A stretch of 64,000 nt of DNA, taken from NCBI RefSeq assembly GCF_034087045.1, contig NZ_CP139247.1, positions 1,798,001 to 1,862,000 on the forward strand. Direction: 5' to 3'. Within the stretch, counting starts at the first letter, position 1. The number at the start of each line of letters is the position of its first letter. The notes under the pieces are model-generated. The model worked only from the letters and a program-made list of their open reading frames with translations. It was not told the DNA's origin and made no database searches. Below are positions 55,541-64,000 of the stretch, piece by piece. Both the position numbers and the translations under genes were made by a program. This DNA comes from Chitinophaga sancti (GTDB lineage Bacteria > Bacteroidota > Bacteroidia > Chitinophagales > Chitinophagaceae).

Positions 55541-56536
55541 TTATTTGTCCTCCTCTATTTCAAGATCAGTGACTACAGCCAGTTTCTCTGCGCCGGTTAC
55601 CATGTCAAATACTGTATTCAGACTAGTCATCAGTTTTTCAATAGCATAACTAATCTGTACCACGATCACTTCTGCTGCTACAAACTGACCGAAAGTCATT
55701 TCTCTTTCTACTACGAAAAATGATCCCATCAGCAACAGTCCGCCCATCAGGATGGTGCGTAATGCTACAGAACTGACGAAGAATTTCTTCAGTACATTAA
55801 AGTGATCGTTACGGGCCATGAGATATTTCGCTGTGATCTGGTCTGTGGTTTTACATACCTGGTCCATCTTTTCAGGATGACCACGGTAGGTGTCAAGATC
55901 AGAAGCTACCTCTTCGAGGTGAGCGACCAGTTCATATTTATAGCCGGATTCGTCAATGCTGGTATTGACCCCATGCCTGAAATAGAGTACGAGCACCAGG
56001 GCGATGGCGGCAATAGCAAATAACCCCACCGCCATAAATACAGGGTGGTAAAAGGAGAGGAGTATGGCACTGAAAAATATCTGGACGGATGCAGCTACAA
56101 TATCTACCAGCAATTTAGTCAGGCCTTTTTGTATAGTTAGAATATCAAAGAAACGGTTCACCAGTTCTGGTGGATATTCACCATTTATTTCTTCCTTTTT
56201 GATACGGGGCAGGCGATACGCGAACTCCATAGCCGCTTTGGCAAATATCTTCTGCTCAAGAAATTCAACAAGCGTCAGTTGTCCAATCAATAGTGCCCCC
56301 CCAATCACGATACCTGTCAGTACTACCGCTATTAAGATATAGGTAGAACTATACATAGAACCGTTGGATAGCAGGTTATAGACAGCCGTTGTTCCTAACG
56401 GCAGCGTGAGACCAATGATGCCGATAAGTACGGCATAAATAAAAATGTAATTGATAGAGGTTCGTTCGTGATATAACAACCTCACCAACCTTTGCCAGGG
56501 TGACGGAGCATCCGCATGCTTCTTCTTCTTCTTCAT
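55541..56536 (-). CDS. ABC exporter transmembrane domain lacking an ATPase domain
   Basis: A 331-residue protein that ends where a typical exporter would begin its nucleotide-binding domain. It has a Lys-rich start (KKKKKHADAPSPWQRLVRLL) and about six membrane helices. The cytoplasmic coupling region EMTFGQFVAAEVIVVQ is seen before the end ...AVVTDLEIEEDK. No Walker A, signature or Walker B motif can be found in the protein or the 1-bp gap to hlyD. The fold is that of type I ABC exporters (lactococcin/haemolysin). The ATPase must be supplied elsewhere, or the protein works without it. ATG 56536 is preferred over GTG 56542. Confidence 0.8.
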   Translation of the reverse strand: MKKKKKHADAPSPWQRLVRLLYHERTSINYIFIYAVLIGIIGLTLPLGTTAVYNLLSNGSMYSSTYILIAVVLTGIVIGGALLIGQLTLVEFLEQKIFAKAAMEFAYRLPRIKKEEINGEYPPELVNRFFDILTIQKGLTKLLVDIVAASVQIFFSAILLSFYHPVFMAVGLFAIAAIALVLVLYFRHGVNTSIDESGYKYELVAHLEEVASDLDTYRGHPEKMDQVCKTTDQITAKYLMARNDHFNVLKKFFVSSVALRTILMGGLLLMGSFFVVEREMTFGQFVAAEVIVVQISYAIEKLMTSLNTVFDMVTGAEKLAVVTDLEIEEDK

Positions 56537-56627
56537 AAACACAGTTTATTCTAGTAATGATTTGATGATGATGTAGTATTACTATATATACTGGTGTGTT
56601 ATGACGATAACGAAGCCTGATCAGAAT

Positions 56628-56966
56628 TTAAATGAATAAAAGTGGAGGGGGAGTAAGCACGTCCCTGAGGGGTTCTTTAAAAATGCTATAACTATAGGTC
56701 TCCCAATGTACAGAAAGTGGGGAGGCCCAGGTAAGTGTGGAAAAGCTGAGGCCGTCTTCATAAAATGAGAAGAGTTCCTTGCCACCTTTTTTTATACAGT
56801 TATCCCCAAAGTCGCCGATAGGCGCTTCGTCACTGACATTCTCGATATTATAGGATTTGTAAAAAGCGTACAAATAATCGCATGCGCCCACAGTAAATAC
56901 TGTAATCAGCAGCAACCATATTATCCCCTTTAACGACGAGTCCCTTAAGTTGTTCACAATTTCCAC
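56628..56966 (-). CDS. Small single-pass membrane protein
   Basis: A 112-residue protein with one hydrophobic helix near residues 14-34 (GIIWLLLITVFTVGACDYLY). The following polar part (IENVSDEAPIGDFGDNCIKK) has two cysteines with the helix Cys. The end is Pro-rich (PLRDVLTPPPLLFI). I do not recognise a family. It is preceded by a -7 box and lies 91 bp before the ABC gene, so it may head the export operon, as a substrate, accessory or regulator. Confidence 0.6.
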   Translation of the reverse strand: MEIVNNLRDSSLKGIIWLLLITVFTVGACDYLYAFYKSYNIENVSDEAPIGDFGDNCIKKGGKELFSFYEDGLSFSTLTWASPLSVHWETYSYSIFKEPLRDVLTPPPLLFI

Positions 56967-56971
56967 TATTA

Positions 56972-56979
56972 CAAATATA
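56972..56979 (-). promoter_or_regulatory. Putative -7 box for the export operon
   Basis: TATATTTG on the reverse strand, six nt before the small-gene ATG, matches TAnnTTTG. No TTG at 19 nt. I find no sigma54 -24/-12 pair in this gap even though a sigma54 activator gene lies just upstream. Confidence 0.4.
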
Positions 56980-57141
56980 GGGATTCAGCCTAAAAAATAG
57001 TAGTGTTATAACAATTATTTATATGAATTGAACGGGATATAATATAGTCCCAATAAGATTTTTACTAAAATTACCGTAAAAAGTTTAGGCATTGACGCGA
57101 TGCTGTTTTGTGGGAAAGTATGTATGCCGGTGTAGAATAAC

Positions 57142-58467
57142 TCATTGATAGGTTTGCTGAATACCAAACTTCTTCATCTTGGCAAATAGGGTCTGCGCAG
57201 CTATACCCAGGGCTGCGGCAGCTCCTCCTGCACCACTCACCTTGCCATGACTGGCGCGCAGTGCCCTGATAATATGCTCCTTTTCCATCTCCTCCATGGT
57301 CTTGATCACCTCCGAAGAAGCCACTGGCGTAATATCCGGTTGTGACCGCAAATCAATCGAGGTGATCTCCGATCCCTCTGCCAGCAATACCTGTCTTTCG
57401 ATCAGGTGTTCCAGTTCCCTGATATTTCCCGGCCAGGGATATTCCTTCATTTGCCGCAATACAGTTGTGCTGATCTTGTTGACTGTCTTACCAAACTTCT
57501 CTAAAAAATAATATGCTAACAGTTCTATATCCTCCTTCCGCTCCCGCAATGGTGGCACATCTATGGGAAATACATTCAATCTGTAATACAGATCCAATCT
57601 GAATCTTCCCTCAGCAACCTCTTTCTCCAAATTCCTGTTTGTAGCTGTAATGATCCGCACATCAATAGGTATAATTGCCTGTCCGCCTAATCGCTCCACT
57701 TCCCGCTGCTGCAATACCCGTAGCAGTTTCACCTGTGCTTCTAAGGGCAATTCACCTATTTCATCTAAAAATACGGTACCTCCATTTGCCTGTTCAAACT
57801 TCCCGATCCGTTGCTGGTTTGCACCTGTAAAAGCCCCTCTCTCATATCCAAACAACTCTGATTCTACCAGTGATAAAGGCAATGCTGCACAGTTTACCGT
57901 CACCATTGGCTGATGACTACGGGAAGAAGCCCTATGTATCGCCGCTGCCACTCTTTCCTTGCCCGTACCGCTTTCGCCGGTGATGAGCACAGAAGTATTG
58001 CTGGGTGCTACTTTGCTGATGTGGTCCAATACATTCGAAAATGCTTTACTCCGGCCTACCATCCCTGTATCCTGTAGTATTGCCGGCTGTTGTTGCCTGG
58101 CTTCTAATTCATGTCTGAAGAAGGCAATATCCAGCATGACCAGCAGATCCTTTTCCCTGAATGGTTTCACAAGAAAGCCATACGGGTTCGTAGTCTTAGC
58201 CGCTTCCAGTATATCCTGGTTTGCATTCGCTGAAATAAACAGGAAAGGTAAGCGCTGTGTCATCAGTTCCCTCGCCAGATCAATGCCCGTCAGATCACCT
58301 TTGAGTATAATATCTATCAGTATCCAGTCCGGTTGTTTGCTCTCAATCAGCTTGCGGGCCTGCACCACGCCCGATGCTATGCCGACTACCGTATATCCTG
58401 CTTTCTGCAGCATCAGCCGCAAATCGTTTGCTACAATAAATTCGTCCTCTACAATCAATATCTTCAT
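57142..58467 (-). CDS. NtrC-family sigma54-dependent response regulator
   Basis: A 441-residue activator of sigma54 RNA polymerase. The receiver has acceptor Asp52 (WILIDIILKG) and Lys in FLVKPFREKDL. The AAA+ domain has Walker A GESGTGKERVAAA near residue 168, the sigma54-contact loop GAFTGANQQ near 215, Walker B GGTVFLDEIGEL, and the conserved PPLRERKEDI. The Fis-type helix-turn-helix is at the end (GAGGAAAALGIAAQTLFAKM). It overlaps the kinase gene by 4 nt, so the pair is co-expressed. Target promoters are unknown. Confidence 0.93.
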   Translation of the reverse strand: MKILIVEDEFIVANDLRLMLQKAGYTVVGIASGVVQARKLIESKQPDWILIDIILKGDLTGIDLARELMTQRLPFLFISANANQDILEAAKTTNPYGFLVKPFREKDLLVMLDIAFFRHELEARQQQPAILQDTGMVGRSKAFSNVLDHISKVAPSNTSVLITGESGTGKERVAAAIHRASSRSHQPMVTVNCAALPLSLVESELFGYERGAFTGANQQRIGKFEQANGGTVFLDEIGELPLEAQVKLLRVLQQREVERLGGQAIIPIDVRIITATNRNLEKEVAEGRFRLDLYYRLNVFPIDVPPLRERKEDIELLAYYFLEKFGKTVNKISTTVLRQMKEYPWPGNIRELEHLIERQVLLAEGSEITSIDLRSQPDITPVASSEVIKTMEEMEKEHIIRALRASHGKVSGAGGAAAALGIAAQTLFAKMKKFGIQQTYQ

Positions 58468-60665
58468 ATCATTTCTTTTTGCGCAACAGGGAATACTATT
58501 GTAATGACAGTACCTTGCTCACTCGTCACCTCAAATGTACCATCCAGCTGTTCACTCAGCCCACGCATGAGGTTCATGCCAAGTGATGATGTGTTATCGA
58601 TGTTAAATTGCTCGGGTAATCCTGTACCATTATCGAAGATACGAAGCTGCCAGTGCTGCTCATCTATGTTTTTTAGCGAGATTTCAATGATACCCTGACG
58701 CGTTCCGGGGAATGCGTATTTGATAGCATTGCTCACTGACTCATTCAGCACAAGTCCCAGTGGTACTGCCTGTGCAACATCCAATTCCAGTGAAGTAATA
58801 TCCAGGTTGAATTGTATTTGTGCTTTTGTCGGAAAACTTTCCTGCATGTAAGCCACCAGTTCCCTGATATACCAGCTCATGTCAATCCTGGCCAGATTGT
58901 CCGTCTGGTATAGCTTTTGGTGGATCAGCGACATGGCATGCATACGATGTTGACTGTTGCGGATTGCATCAATGGCGTCCTGGTTGTCCAGGTAATTGGA
59001 TTGGGAATTAAGGAGACTAATGACAATCTGTAAATTGTTTTTTACCCGATGATGAATTTCCTTCAGTAGCCATTCTTTTTCCTGTAGCAACTTGAGCAAT
59101 AATTCATTCTGATCATTGATCTCCTCCTGTTTCTGTTGCAATTGCAGGTTGTTGCGTTGTTTCAGCCTGCTACGGTTATATGTCAGGGCGAGGATAATCA
59201 ACAATGCACATACCCCTGCAAAGATTACATTCCTGAATATAATTTCTTTTTGTAATGATGCTTCCTGTAATGCTGACTTTTGTCGTAATAATTGAATATC
59301 CTGGTCCTTTTTATTGGTTTCAAACTGGATCTGTAGCACAGCCAGTTGCCTTGATTTATTCAGATTAGTAATAGAATCTGAGAATAATTTATATAGTTTA
59401 TAGTGTTCCAGTGCCCCTTGAATGTCGCCCGCTGCAGAATCTGCACGATACAGGAATTGGTGGCTTTGTAGTAACCTGATGGCTGGTTCGTCACGGTTCA
59501 GGACATCCTCTGAATAAGCTACCAGGTAGGGTTTGCTTTCTTTCATTTTTCCCATACCCTGCAAATAGCCAGCTATTGCAAGCCTGCTTATCTGTCTGAA
59601 ATAAGGCGATAATTTTTGCCTGTTGTACAGTGTTACGATCTTATTGAAGTACGGCATTCCGCTTTTAAAATCTTTCATGGCAAGATAGGTGTTGATATAA
59701 CGGGTCAACAGATCTACCCACGCGTCATCATCTTCTTCAGCAATGGGAATCAGGGATTCTATCTTGTGAAGCGTATCCAGCGAGGCCTTATACTTACCCA
59801 GCTTACGAAGAATAAATGAAATATTGATCTGAATACTTTGTATGCTATTCGTATCGCTGTTTAAATAAGCAATTATTAACCCACGATTGAAGTATTCCAA
59901 TGCCTGTTCATATTCATCTATGGTATAATAAATCATACCAAGACGGTTGTAGATAGGGCTCATGATAATACCTGTTTCATGTACTTGTTCTCCCGTTTGC
60001 ATAGCCATGAGGTTATAACGGAGTGCGTTGGGAAAATCATTCAGAAAAGTATAGGTATTCCCCATCAGGCTATAGAGTCCGTGTAATCTTATAAAGTGTA
60101 CTTTGTTGTAAAGTTGTAACGCGGTCTGAAGTGTTTGTAATGATTTGGTATACTCTCCGTTCACACTATAGAGATCCCCTACGAATTCCAGCATACTGGC
60201 TGCGCTCAGGTAATCGTGGATGCTGCGGTAAATGTCGACGGCAGCTTCGTAATAGTGAATCTTTGCAGGGAGATCACTGGATTTGTTTTGAAAAGTGCCT
60301 CCTATTTCGATCAGGGCTTCTGCCTGTAACCGGGGTGTACCATACTGCCTGAGAATATTGTAGGCTTCCATGCTGGTAGCACGACGGCCATCATCCCTGT
60401 GTGATTCGTTCAGGATCTTTGCGGTCAGGAGTTTACCAATACCAATGCCTCCCTGATAGTTCATCTTTCTGCTGAGAGCATCTATCTGTCTGGCAATGGT
60501 CCAGGCAGAATCCATATCCTGTTTTTCATAACCTGTCTTCAGGATCAGGCGTTGCCCATCCCTGTACAGGGCATTGATTTTTGCAGTATCCTGCCCAAAT
60601 GAAGTAATAAAAAACAGGAGGGCCACCAAAGTGGCCACTCCCTTTATTTGAAGACCATGCATCAT
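58464..60665 (-). CDS. TPR-containing sensor histidine kinase
   Basis: A 733-residue kinase. The signal peptide is IKGVATLVALLFFITSFGQ. TPR repeats cover about residues 120-450 (YSLMGNTYTFLNDFPNALRY; YNRLGMIYYTIDEYEQALEY). A single membrane helix is near residue 480, followed by a coiled linker. The HisKA_2 phosphoacceptor HHRVKNNLQIVISLLNSQ is near residue 545, with a HATPase having NESVSNAIKYAFPG and FDNGTGL. This is the HWE/LytS-like class rather than classical HisKA. It is coupled to the sigma54 regulator by a 4-nt overlap and lies 4 bp after the DUF1275 gene. Confidence 0.88.
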   Translation of the reverse strand: MMHGLQIKGVATLVALLFFITSFGQDTAKINALYRDGQRLILKTGYEKQDMDSAWTIARQIDALSRKMNYQGGIGIGKLLTAKILNESHRDDGRRATSMEAYNILRQYGTPRLQAEALIEIGGTFQNKSSDLPAKIHYYEAAVDIYRSIHDYLSAASMLEFVGDLYSVNGEYTKSLQTLQTALQLYNKVHFIRLHGLYSLMGNTYTFLNDFPNALRYNLMAMQTGEQVHETGIIMSPIYNRLGMIYYTIDEYEQALEYFNRGLIIAYLNSDTNSIQSIQINISFILRKLGKYKASLDTLHKIESLIPIAEEDDDAWVDLLTRYINTYLAMKDFKSGMPYFNKIVTLYNRQKLSPYFRQISRLAIAGYLQGMGKMKESKPYLVAYSEDVLNRDEPAIRLLQSHQFLYRADSAAGDIQGALEHYKLYKLFSDSITNLNKSRQLAVLQIQFETNKKDQDIQLLRQKSALQEASLQKEIIFRNVIFAGVCALLIILALTYNRSRLKQRNNLQLQQKQEEINDQNELLLKLLQEKEWLLKEIHHRVKNNLQIVISLLNSQSNYLDNQDAIDAIRNSQHRMHAMSLIHQKLYQTDNLARIDMSWYIRELVAYMQESFPTKAQIQFNLDITSLELDVAQAVPLGLVLNESVSNAIKYAFPGTRQGIIEISLKNIDEQHWQLRIFDNGTGLPEQFNIDNTSSLGMNLMRGLSEQLDGTFEVTSEQGTVITIVFPVAQKEMI

Positions 60666-60669
60666 ATTA

Positions 60670-61347
60670 TTATACCAGCTGTTTGCGTGGCAGTGCTTCC
60701 CTCATCAGATAACAGATACAGATGGCTACACCTGGTCCAATGATGGACGTCAATCCCAGGTATCTGGCCATAACAGCTCCCATCAGGCATCCCAGCAAAA
60801 ATCCCCCGATTAATATGGAGACGTTTCGCAAACTCTGCAAGGCTGCCGGTTCTTTAAAACCAGTAAGTACCAGATTGCCCAGATCAAGAGCAGCCTGTGT
60901 CACATTGCCTGTCATCATCGTGGTCGGACCGTGCGTTTCTTTGGCAAAGAGTTTACCAAAGGCATTCTGCAGGCCCATGGCCACCACTACCATGAATACC
61001 AGCAAATATAACATAAAGGAACTCATCAGGGGCAGGAACATCGCCAGCACACCAGTCAGTATCAGCAGCACGCTTTCCACCAGCATGATCCTGTACTTTC
61101 TGACCAGTACCCTGGCCAGCCAGCCACCTATCATTACCGCCGCCACAAAGGTGGGAAAGGTAATGAGTTTGACCCAGTCACCACTCTGTTTGCCGGATAC
61201 CATCTGTGCAGCAAAGGTGATAAAGTTACCCGTGACGTGTGCAGAGAAGATCGAGCCACCCGATACAAACGTAACCGTGTCACAAAACCCTGCTACCCAC
61301 GATAGCATGAAGGTGACCCAGTGTATACTATGTTTTGGTTCTTCCAT
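60670..61347 (-). CDS. DUF1275 (YoaK-like) membrane protein
   Basis: A 225-residue inner-membrane protein with about six helices. It opens WVTFMLSWVAGFCDTVTFVS, then AHVTGNFITFAAQM, and contains MTGNVTQAALDLG near residue 140. These are hallmarks of DUF1275/YoaK, whose function is unknown. It lies 9 bp after dps and 4 bp before the kinase, suggesting dps-DUF1275-kinase-regulator as one operon. Whether it transports or scaffolds something in oxidative stress is not shown. Confidence 0.82.
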   Translation of the reverse strand: MEEPKHSIHWVTFMLSWVAGFCDTVTFVSGGSIFSAHVTGNFITFAAQMVSGKQSGDWVKLITFPTFVAAVMIGGWLARVLVRKYRIMLVESVLLILTGVLAMFLPLMSSFMLYLLVFMVVVAMGLQNAFGKLFAKETHGPTTMMTGNVTQAALDLGNLVLTGFKEPAALQSLRNVSILIGGFLLGCLMGAVMARYLGLTSIIGPGVAICICYLMREALPRKQLV

Positions 61348-61356
61348 AAGCTATAA

Positions 61357-61830
61357 TTATTCCAGATGCGCTCTCAGCATCCAGGCCATTTTTTCATGTA
61401 TTTCCATCAGTCCTGTGATATAATCGCTGGTACCTGCATCGTGAAATGCCTGTGCATAACCATTGATATTTTCTCTCAGGTGAATGAGAATGCTTTCATG
61501 GTCTGCCAGCAGTTCTTCGATAAAACCAACGCTGTCATTTTTTTCTCTGCTCTGTTCAGAAAGGTGCGTCAGTGCCAGGTATTCTTTTAGAGTGGCAGGC
61601 GGAAAGTGGCCCAGGCTTCTGATCCTTTCTGCTACGGTGTCTACGATCTCTTCCAGCTGTCCGTATTGTGCTTCGAAGAAGAGGTGTTTGCTGTGAAAGT
61701 CTGCGCCGGTTACACACCAGTGTGCTTTGCGGGTCTTTGTGTACAACACGAATTCATCAGCTAAAATTTTGCCTAATGAATGGGCTACTTCTGCCAGGTA
61801 ATTTTCCTTAATTCCGATAGATGCTTTCAT
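61357..61830 (-). CDS. dps: Dps-type ferritin-like stress protein
   Basis: Forms a 12-mer shell that stores iron and protects DNA. From ATG at 61830 it is 157 residues. The iron site is in LYTKTRKAHWCVTGADFHS near residue 38, with H at the ferroxidase position, and FEAQYGQLEEIVDTVAERI near residue 62. A tail ends LEIHEKMAWMLRAHLE-like text. I reject a longer upstream frame because the Met at 61830 starts the family domain. It precedes the DUF1275 gene by 9 bp; an upstream GG-N10-GC pattern is discussed separately. Confidence 0.9.
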   Translation of the reverse strand: MKASIGIKENYLAEVAHSLGKILADEFVLYTKTRKAHWCVTGADFHSKHLFFEAQYGQLEEIVDTVAERIRSLGHFPPATLKEYLALTHLSEQSREKNDSVGFIEELLADHESILIHLRENINGYAQAFHDAGTSDYITGLMEIHEKMAWMLRAHLE

Positions 61831-61961
61831 GTAATTATAAATTTGAAAATAATAAATAGTCAATGGAGAAACGGCCTGCGCCTATAAGGAGAATGAAGAG
61901 CAATCGTGCTACCTGCTCTTTTAACATGCGGAGTGCATCAAAATGAGATCAGCTTTCCTTA

Positions 61962-62660
61962 TTACTGGAATGATTGAATAGCTGTTTCAATGCCTTGTCC
62001 TGCTACGGTGAAGAATGAAGGTCCTGCCAGCAGTATCATTTTGCTCAGTGGTTTGAAAGCAGCATAGTGTTTACTTTTCAGGTATGCTGCTACCTTGTAA
62101 GCCTGCAGCATACCTCTAGTCACGTTTTCTGCTACCAGTGCGGTCGGAGAATCGATACCCGCATCTTTCAGATCACTTGCAAATGAGAGAGAAGCTACAT
62201 TCAGTGATAGTGCTTCGCGCATAGCCACACTCCCTACTTTCGTCATTAGCTCTGGCGTGAATTGATTACGATCGCCGAGGCCGATGAGCAACAGTTTCTT
62301 TGCCTTGATCTTGCCAGCTGGCGGTGTGATGAGAATTGTTTCCAGTGCATGACCTGCAAACTGGCCGGACTTACGGATTTCAGTGATGAGGCCATTGGTG
62401 GCTTCATCCAGATGCACCATGCCATTGAGTGCTGCTGGCAGGGCAGGAGGGGCGTTGAAAATATCGCCTTCGGTATATTCAAATACACAGGCTATCTGCA
62501 GGTCTGCCACTGCAGCAGAAGGACCTTGTACCAGTCCTTCGATGGTGACGCCATCCACTTTACCCCAGGCTTTGGTGGTGCCAACAGCAGTAGTAGTTTG
62601 CTGTGCATGTACAAAAATGTGCGCGAATAATAATGCGGTTACAACTATTGTGCGTTTCAT
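61962..62660 (-). CDS. Secreted M17 peptidase N-terminal domain, no catalytic part
   Basis: A 232-residue protein with a signal peptide (MKRTIVVTALLFAHIFVHA). The rest matches the N-terminal (macro-like) domain of M17 leucyl aminopeptidases: LLLIGLGDRNQFTPELM near residue 122 and VAENVTRGMLQAYKVA near residue 176. The large C-terminal metallo-peptidase half is absent, and the stop is followed by non-coding text. Stand-alone copies of this domain are known but uncharacterised. It begins 5 bp after the broken porin-like gene and may be co-transcribed with it. Confidence 0.72.
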   Translation of the reverse strand: MKRTIVVTALLFAHIFVHAQQTTTAVGTTKAWGKVDGVTIEGLVQGPSAAVADLQIACVFEYTEGDIFNAPPALPAALNGMVHLDEATNGLITEIRKSGQFAGHALETILITPPAGKIKAKKLLLIGLGDRNQFTPELMTKVGSVAMREALSLNVASLSFASDLKDAGIDSPTALVAENVTRGMLQAYKVAAYLKSKHYAAFKPLSKMILLAGPSFFTVAGQGIETAIQSFQ

Positions 62661-62665
62661 GTTTA

Positions 62666-63230
62666 TTAGAATTTAAATGCGACACGTGTATTGACAAAGA
62701 TCCCGTCTTTATGATCAGGGATGAGGTCTTCAACCAGTGTACCGGTTTTGAAATATTGAATACCTGTATTGACTGAGAAATTTTTGTTCACTGTATACAC
62801 TACGCTGGCCAGCCATGCTGACATCTACAAAGAGGTTCTGCACATTCAGGTGATCCTCATCTATAGGGCGGGGACCGTTTTTACGGCCATTCTCCCAACC
62901 GCTCCGAAGTTGTGCGAACAATCTTATAGAAGAGGAAAAGTGCAGGTCTGCATGCACATCGTAGCGCTGTAGCCAGAAAGTATTATGGCCAATGCCCTGT
63001 TGTCCCCAATCTTCGTTGTGGAAGTCTGCGTATTCAACACGCGCTTCTCCACCAAAGGAGAGATAGCTGTTATCATGGCCGAGCGGAATGTATTTGATAC
63101 CCTTGCTGGATGAATCATATTTCTCATCAAAGCGCATGAGCTTAAACCCCTGCCCATAAACAAGGGTTGTGAGCAATAACAGGATGGCTGCGATTGTCGC
63201 GGTGATACAGACTTTCAGGAATTGTAGCAT
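62666..63230 (-). pseudogene. Porin-like (alginate-export-type) gene with internal deletion
   Basis: The N-terminal frame from ATG at 63230 gives a signal peptide (TATIAAILLLLTTLVYGQ) and a porin/alginate-export opening: SFGGEARVEYADFHNEDWG, then NTFWLQRYDVHADLHFS, then LNVQNLFVDVS. The frame then leaves sense and stops at 62730. In another frame, beta-strand text continues to the end: ASVVYTVNKNFSVNTGIQYF through KDGIFVNTRVAFKF at TAA 62666-62668. Intact members run to about 400-450 residues, so a central part of roughly 200 or more is missing and the junction near 62815-62830 is out of frame. Confidence 0.6.
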
Positions 63231-63373
63231 CTTAGTGATTATGGAGCATGTTGTGATGTTTTCACAGGGGTACCAATCTGCATGCCGCGAGTTAACTTGT
63301 TTTAAATCAATTATTTAAACTAAATACGATCAATTCCTTTTTTACCGTATTTCGTATTTTGAATGAAAAAACA

Positions 63374-63402
63374 AAACCGCACCCGTAAAAGGAGTGCGGT
63401 TT
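63374..63402. terminator. Terminator downstream of azoR
   Basis: AAACCGCAC (63374-63382) pairs perfectly with GTGCGGTTT (63394-63402) around an 11-nt loop. On the reverse strand it follows the azoR stop codon and ends in T residues. Confidence 0.75.
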
Positions 63403-63425
63403 CGAAAAATATATTACAGGATGAA

Positions 63426-64000
63426 TTACACAGTAATCGCTTCGTACGCTTTTTCCATCGCAGTATCCTGTACACCTGGTACGCTCAACCCTTCTGCTCT
63501 TACCGCGGTCACATCCGTCATACCCATAAACCCTAACACTGCTCTCAGGTAATTTTCTGTATAATCATACACCTTCATCATTCCCTCAGAATAAACGCCT
63601 CCTGTAGAAATAGCCAGATATACTTTCTTGCCTTTCACCAATCCTTCCGGTCCATTTGCTCCATAGCTAAACGTCTTTCCTCTTCTGGCGATATGATCAA
63701 TCCATGACTTCAGATTGGAAGTAATACTGAAGTTATACATCGGCGCGCCGATCACTACTACATCTGCTGCCAGCAATTCAGCAATTGCTTCGTCAGAATG
63801 TGCAATCGCACTCACCTGCTCAGCAGATCTATTTTCTTCAGGGGTAAAAAAAGATTGAATATGCGCTTCTTCCAAATGTGGGAACGGTGCTGCGGCCAGG
63901 TCACGAACCACCACTGTACTACCGGGGTGAGCAGCAGTTAGTTTTTCTACAATGGCATTTCCTAATTGCGCGCTATACGACTGAGACTTTCTCGGGCTGG
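63426..64000 (-). CDS. azoR: FMN-dependent NADH azoreductase, 5' end cut by window
   Basis: Flavodoxin-like quinone/azo reductase that takes NAD(P)H electrons via FMN. The visible part ends in AMEKAYEAITV. It contains the flavin-binding PMYNFSITSNLKSWIDHIAR near the middle and GKKVYLAISTGGVYSEG, both typical of AzoR. Upstream of the Met in VVVRDLAAAPFPHL the frame continues (SPRKSQSYSAQLGNAIVEKL) to the window edge. So the true start lies outside, and the ATG inside is not the start. It has its own terminator at 63374-63402. Confidence 0.88.
   Translation of the reverse strand, partial: SPRKSQSYSAQLGNAIVEKLTAAHPGSTVVVRDLAAAPFPHLEEAHIQSFFTPEENRSAEQVSAIAHSDEAIAELLAADVVVIGAPMYNFSITSNLKSWIDHIARRGKTFSYGANGPEGLVKGKKVYLAISTGGVYSEGMMKVYDYTENYLRAVLGFMGMTDVTAVRAEGLSVPGVQDTAMEKAYEAITV

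Overview
The window is typical Bacteroidota chromosome and most resembles Chitinophaga or a relative (Chitinophagaceae). Evidence: the LpxC-FabZ fusion, the PorX regulator of type IX secretion, promoters of the form TTG-N19-TAnnTTTG, almost no Shine-Dalgarno sites, a SusD remnant, LytTR and TPR-kinase regulators, and DUF3098 beside FtsX. The genus is inferred from gene content and style, not from a search.

Layout. 1-6.2 kb: leuS (cut by the window edge), ftsX, a DUF3098 gene, uppP and an outer-membrane protein. 6.2-18.1 kb: alanine dehydrogenase, tsaE, a copper ATPase, recQ, a Gfo/Idh oxidoreductase, a HerA-like ATPase, a GroES-like protein, a metallo-hydrolase, an MFS protein and an ABC ATPase. 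18.2-21.5 kb: the lipid A operon lpxD-lpxC/fabZ-lpxA. 21.6-29.3 kb: an HD hydrolase, porX and its followers, an acyl-CoA dehydrogenase and gapN. 29.6-33.4 kb: the tig-clpP-clpX protein quality-control block. 33.5-39.9 kb: tRNA-Leu, an AraC/M20/MFS set, a small NTF2-like protein, a gamma-glutamyltransferase and tRNA-Ala.

39.9-49.35 kb looks like an accessory island. It starts just after tRNA-Ala, is visibly more AT-rich, holds gene debris on its left, and ends in a broken SusD fragment. It carries a histidine kinase/LytTR pair, a thiamine-diphosphate 2-keto-acid decarboxylase, an FAD L-amino-acid-oxidase-like enzyme, and small unknown proteins. Three of the small genes (one frameshifted) are each preceded by the same ~58-nt element. 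Its central stem changes sequence between copies but keeps its pairing, so it looks like a structured leader RNA. This is the strongest candidate for something undescribed in the window.

49.7-64 kb: aconitase AcnB; a TolC/HlyD/ABC export operon whose ABC protein lacks an ATPase domain; a dps-DUF1275-kinase-sigma54 regulator run; a secreted M17 N-terminal-domain protein; a porin-like pseudogene with an internal deletion; and azoR (cut by the window edge). No CRISPR array, intact insertion sequence, integrase or rRNA was seen.
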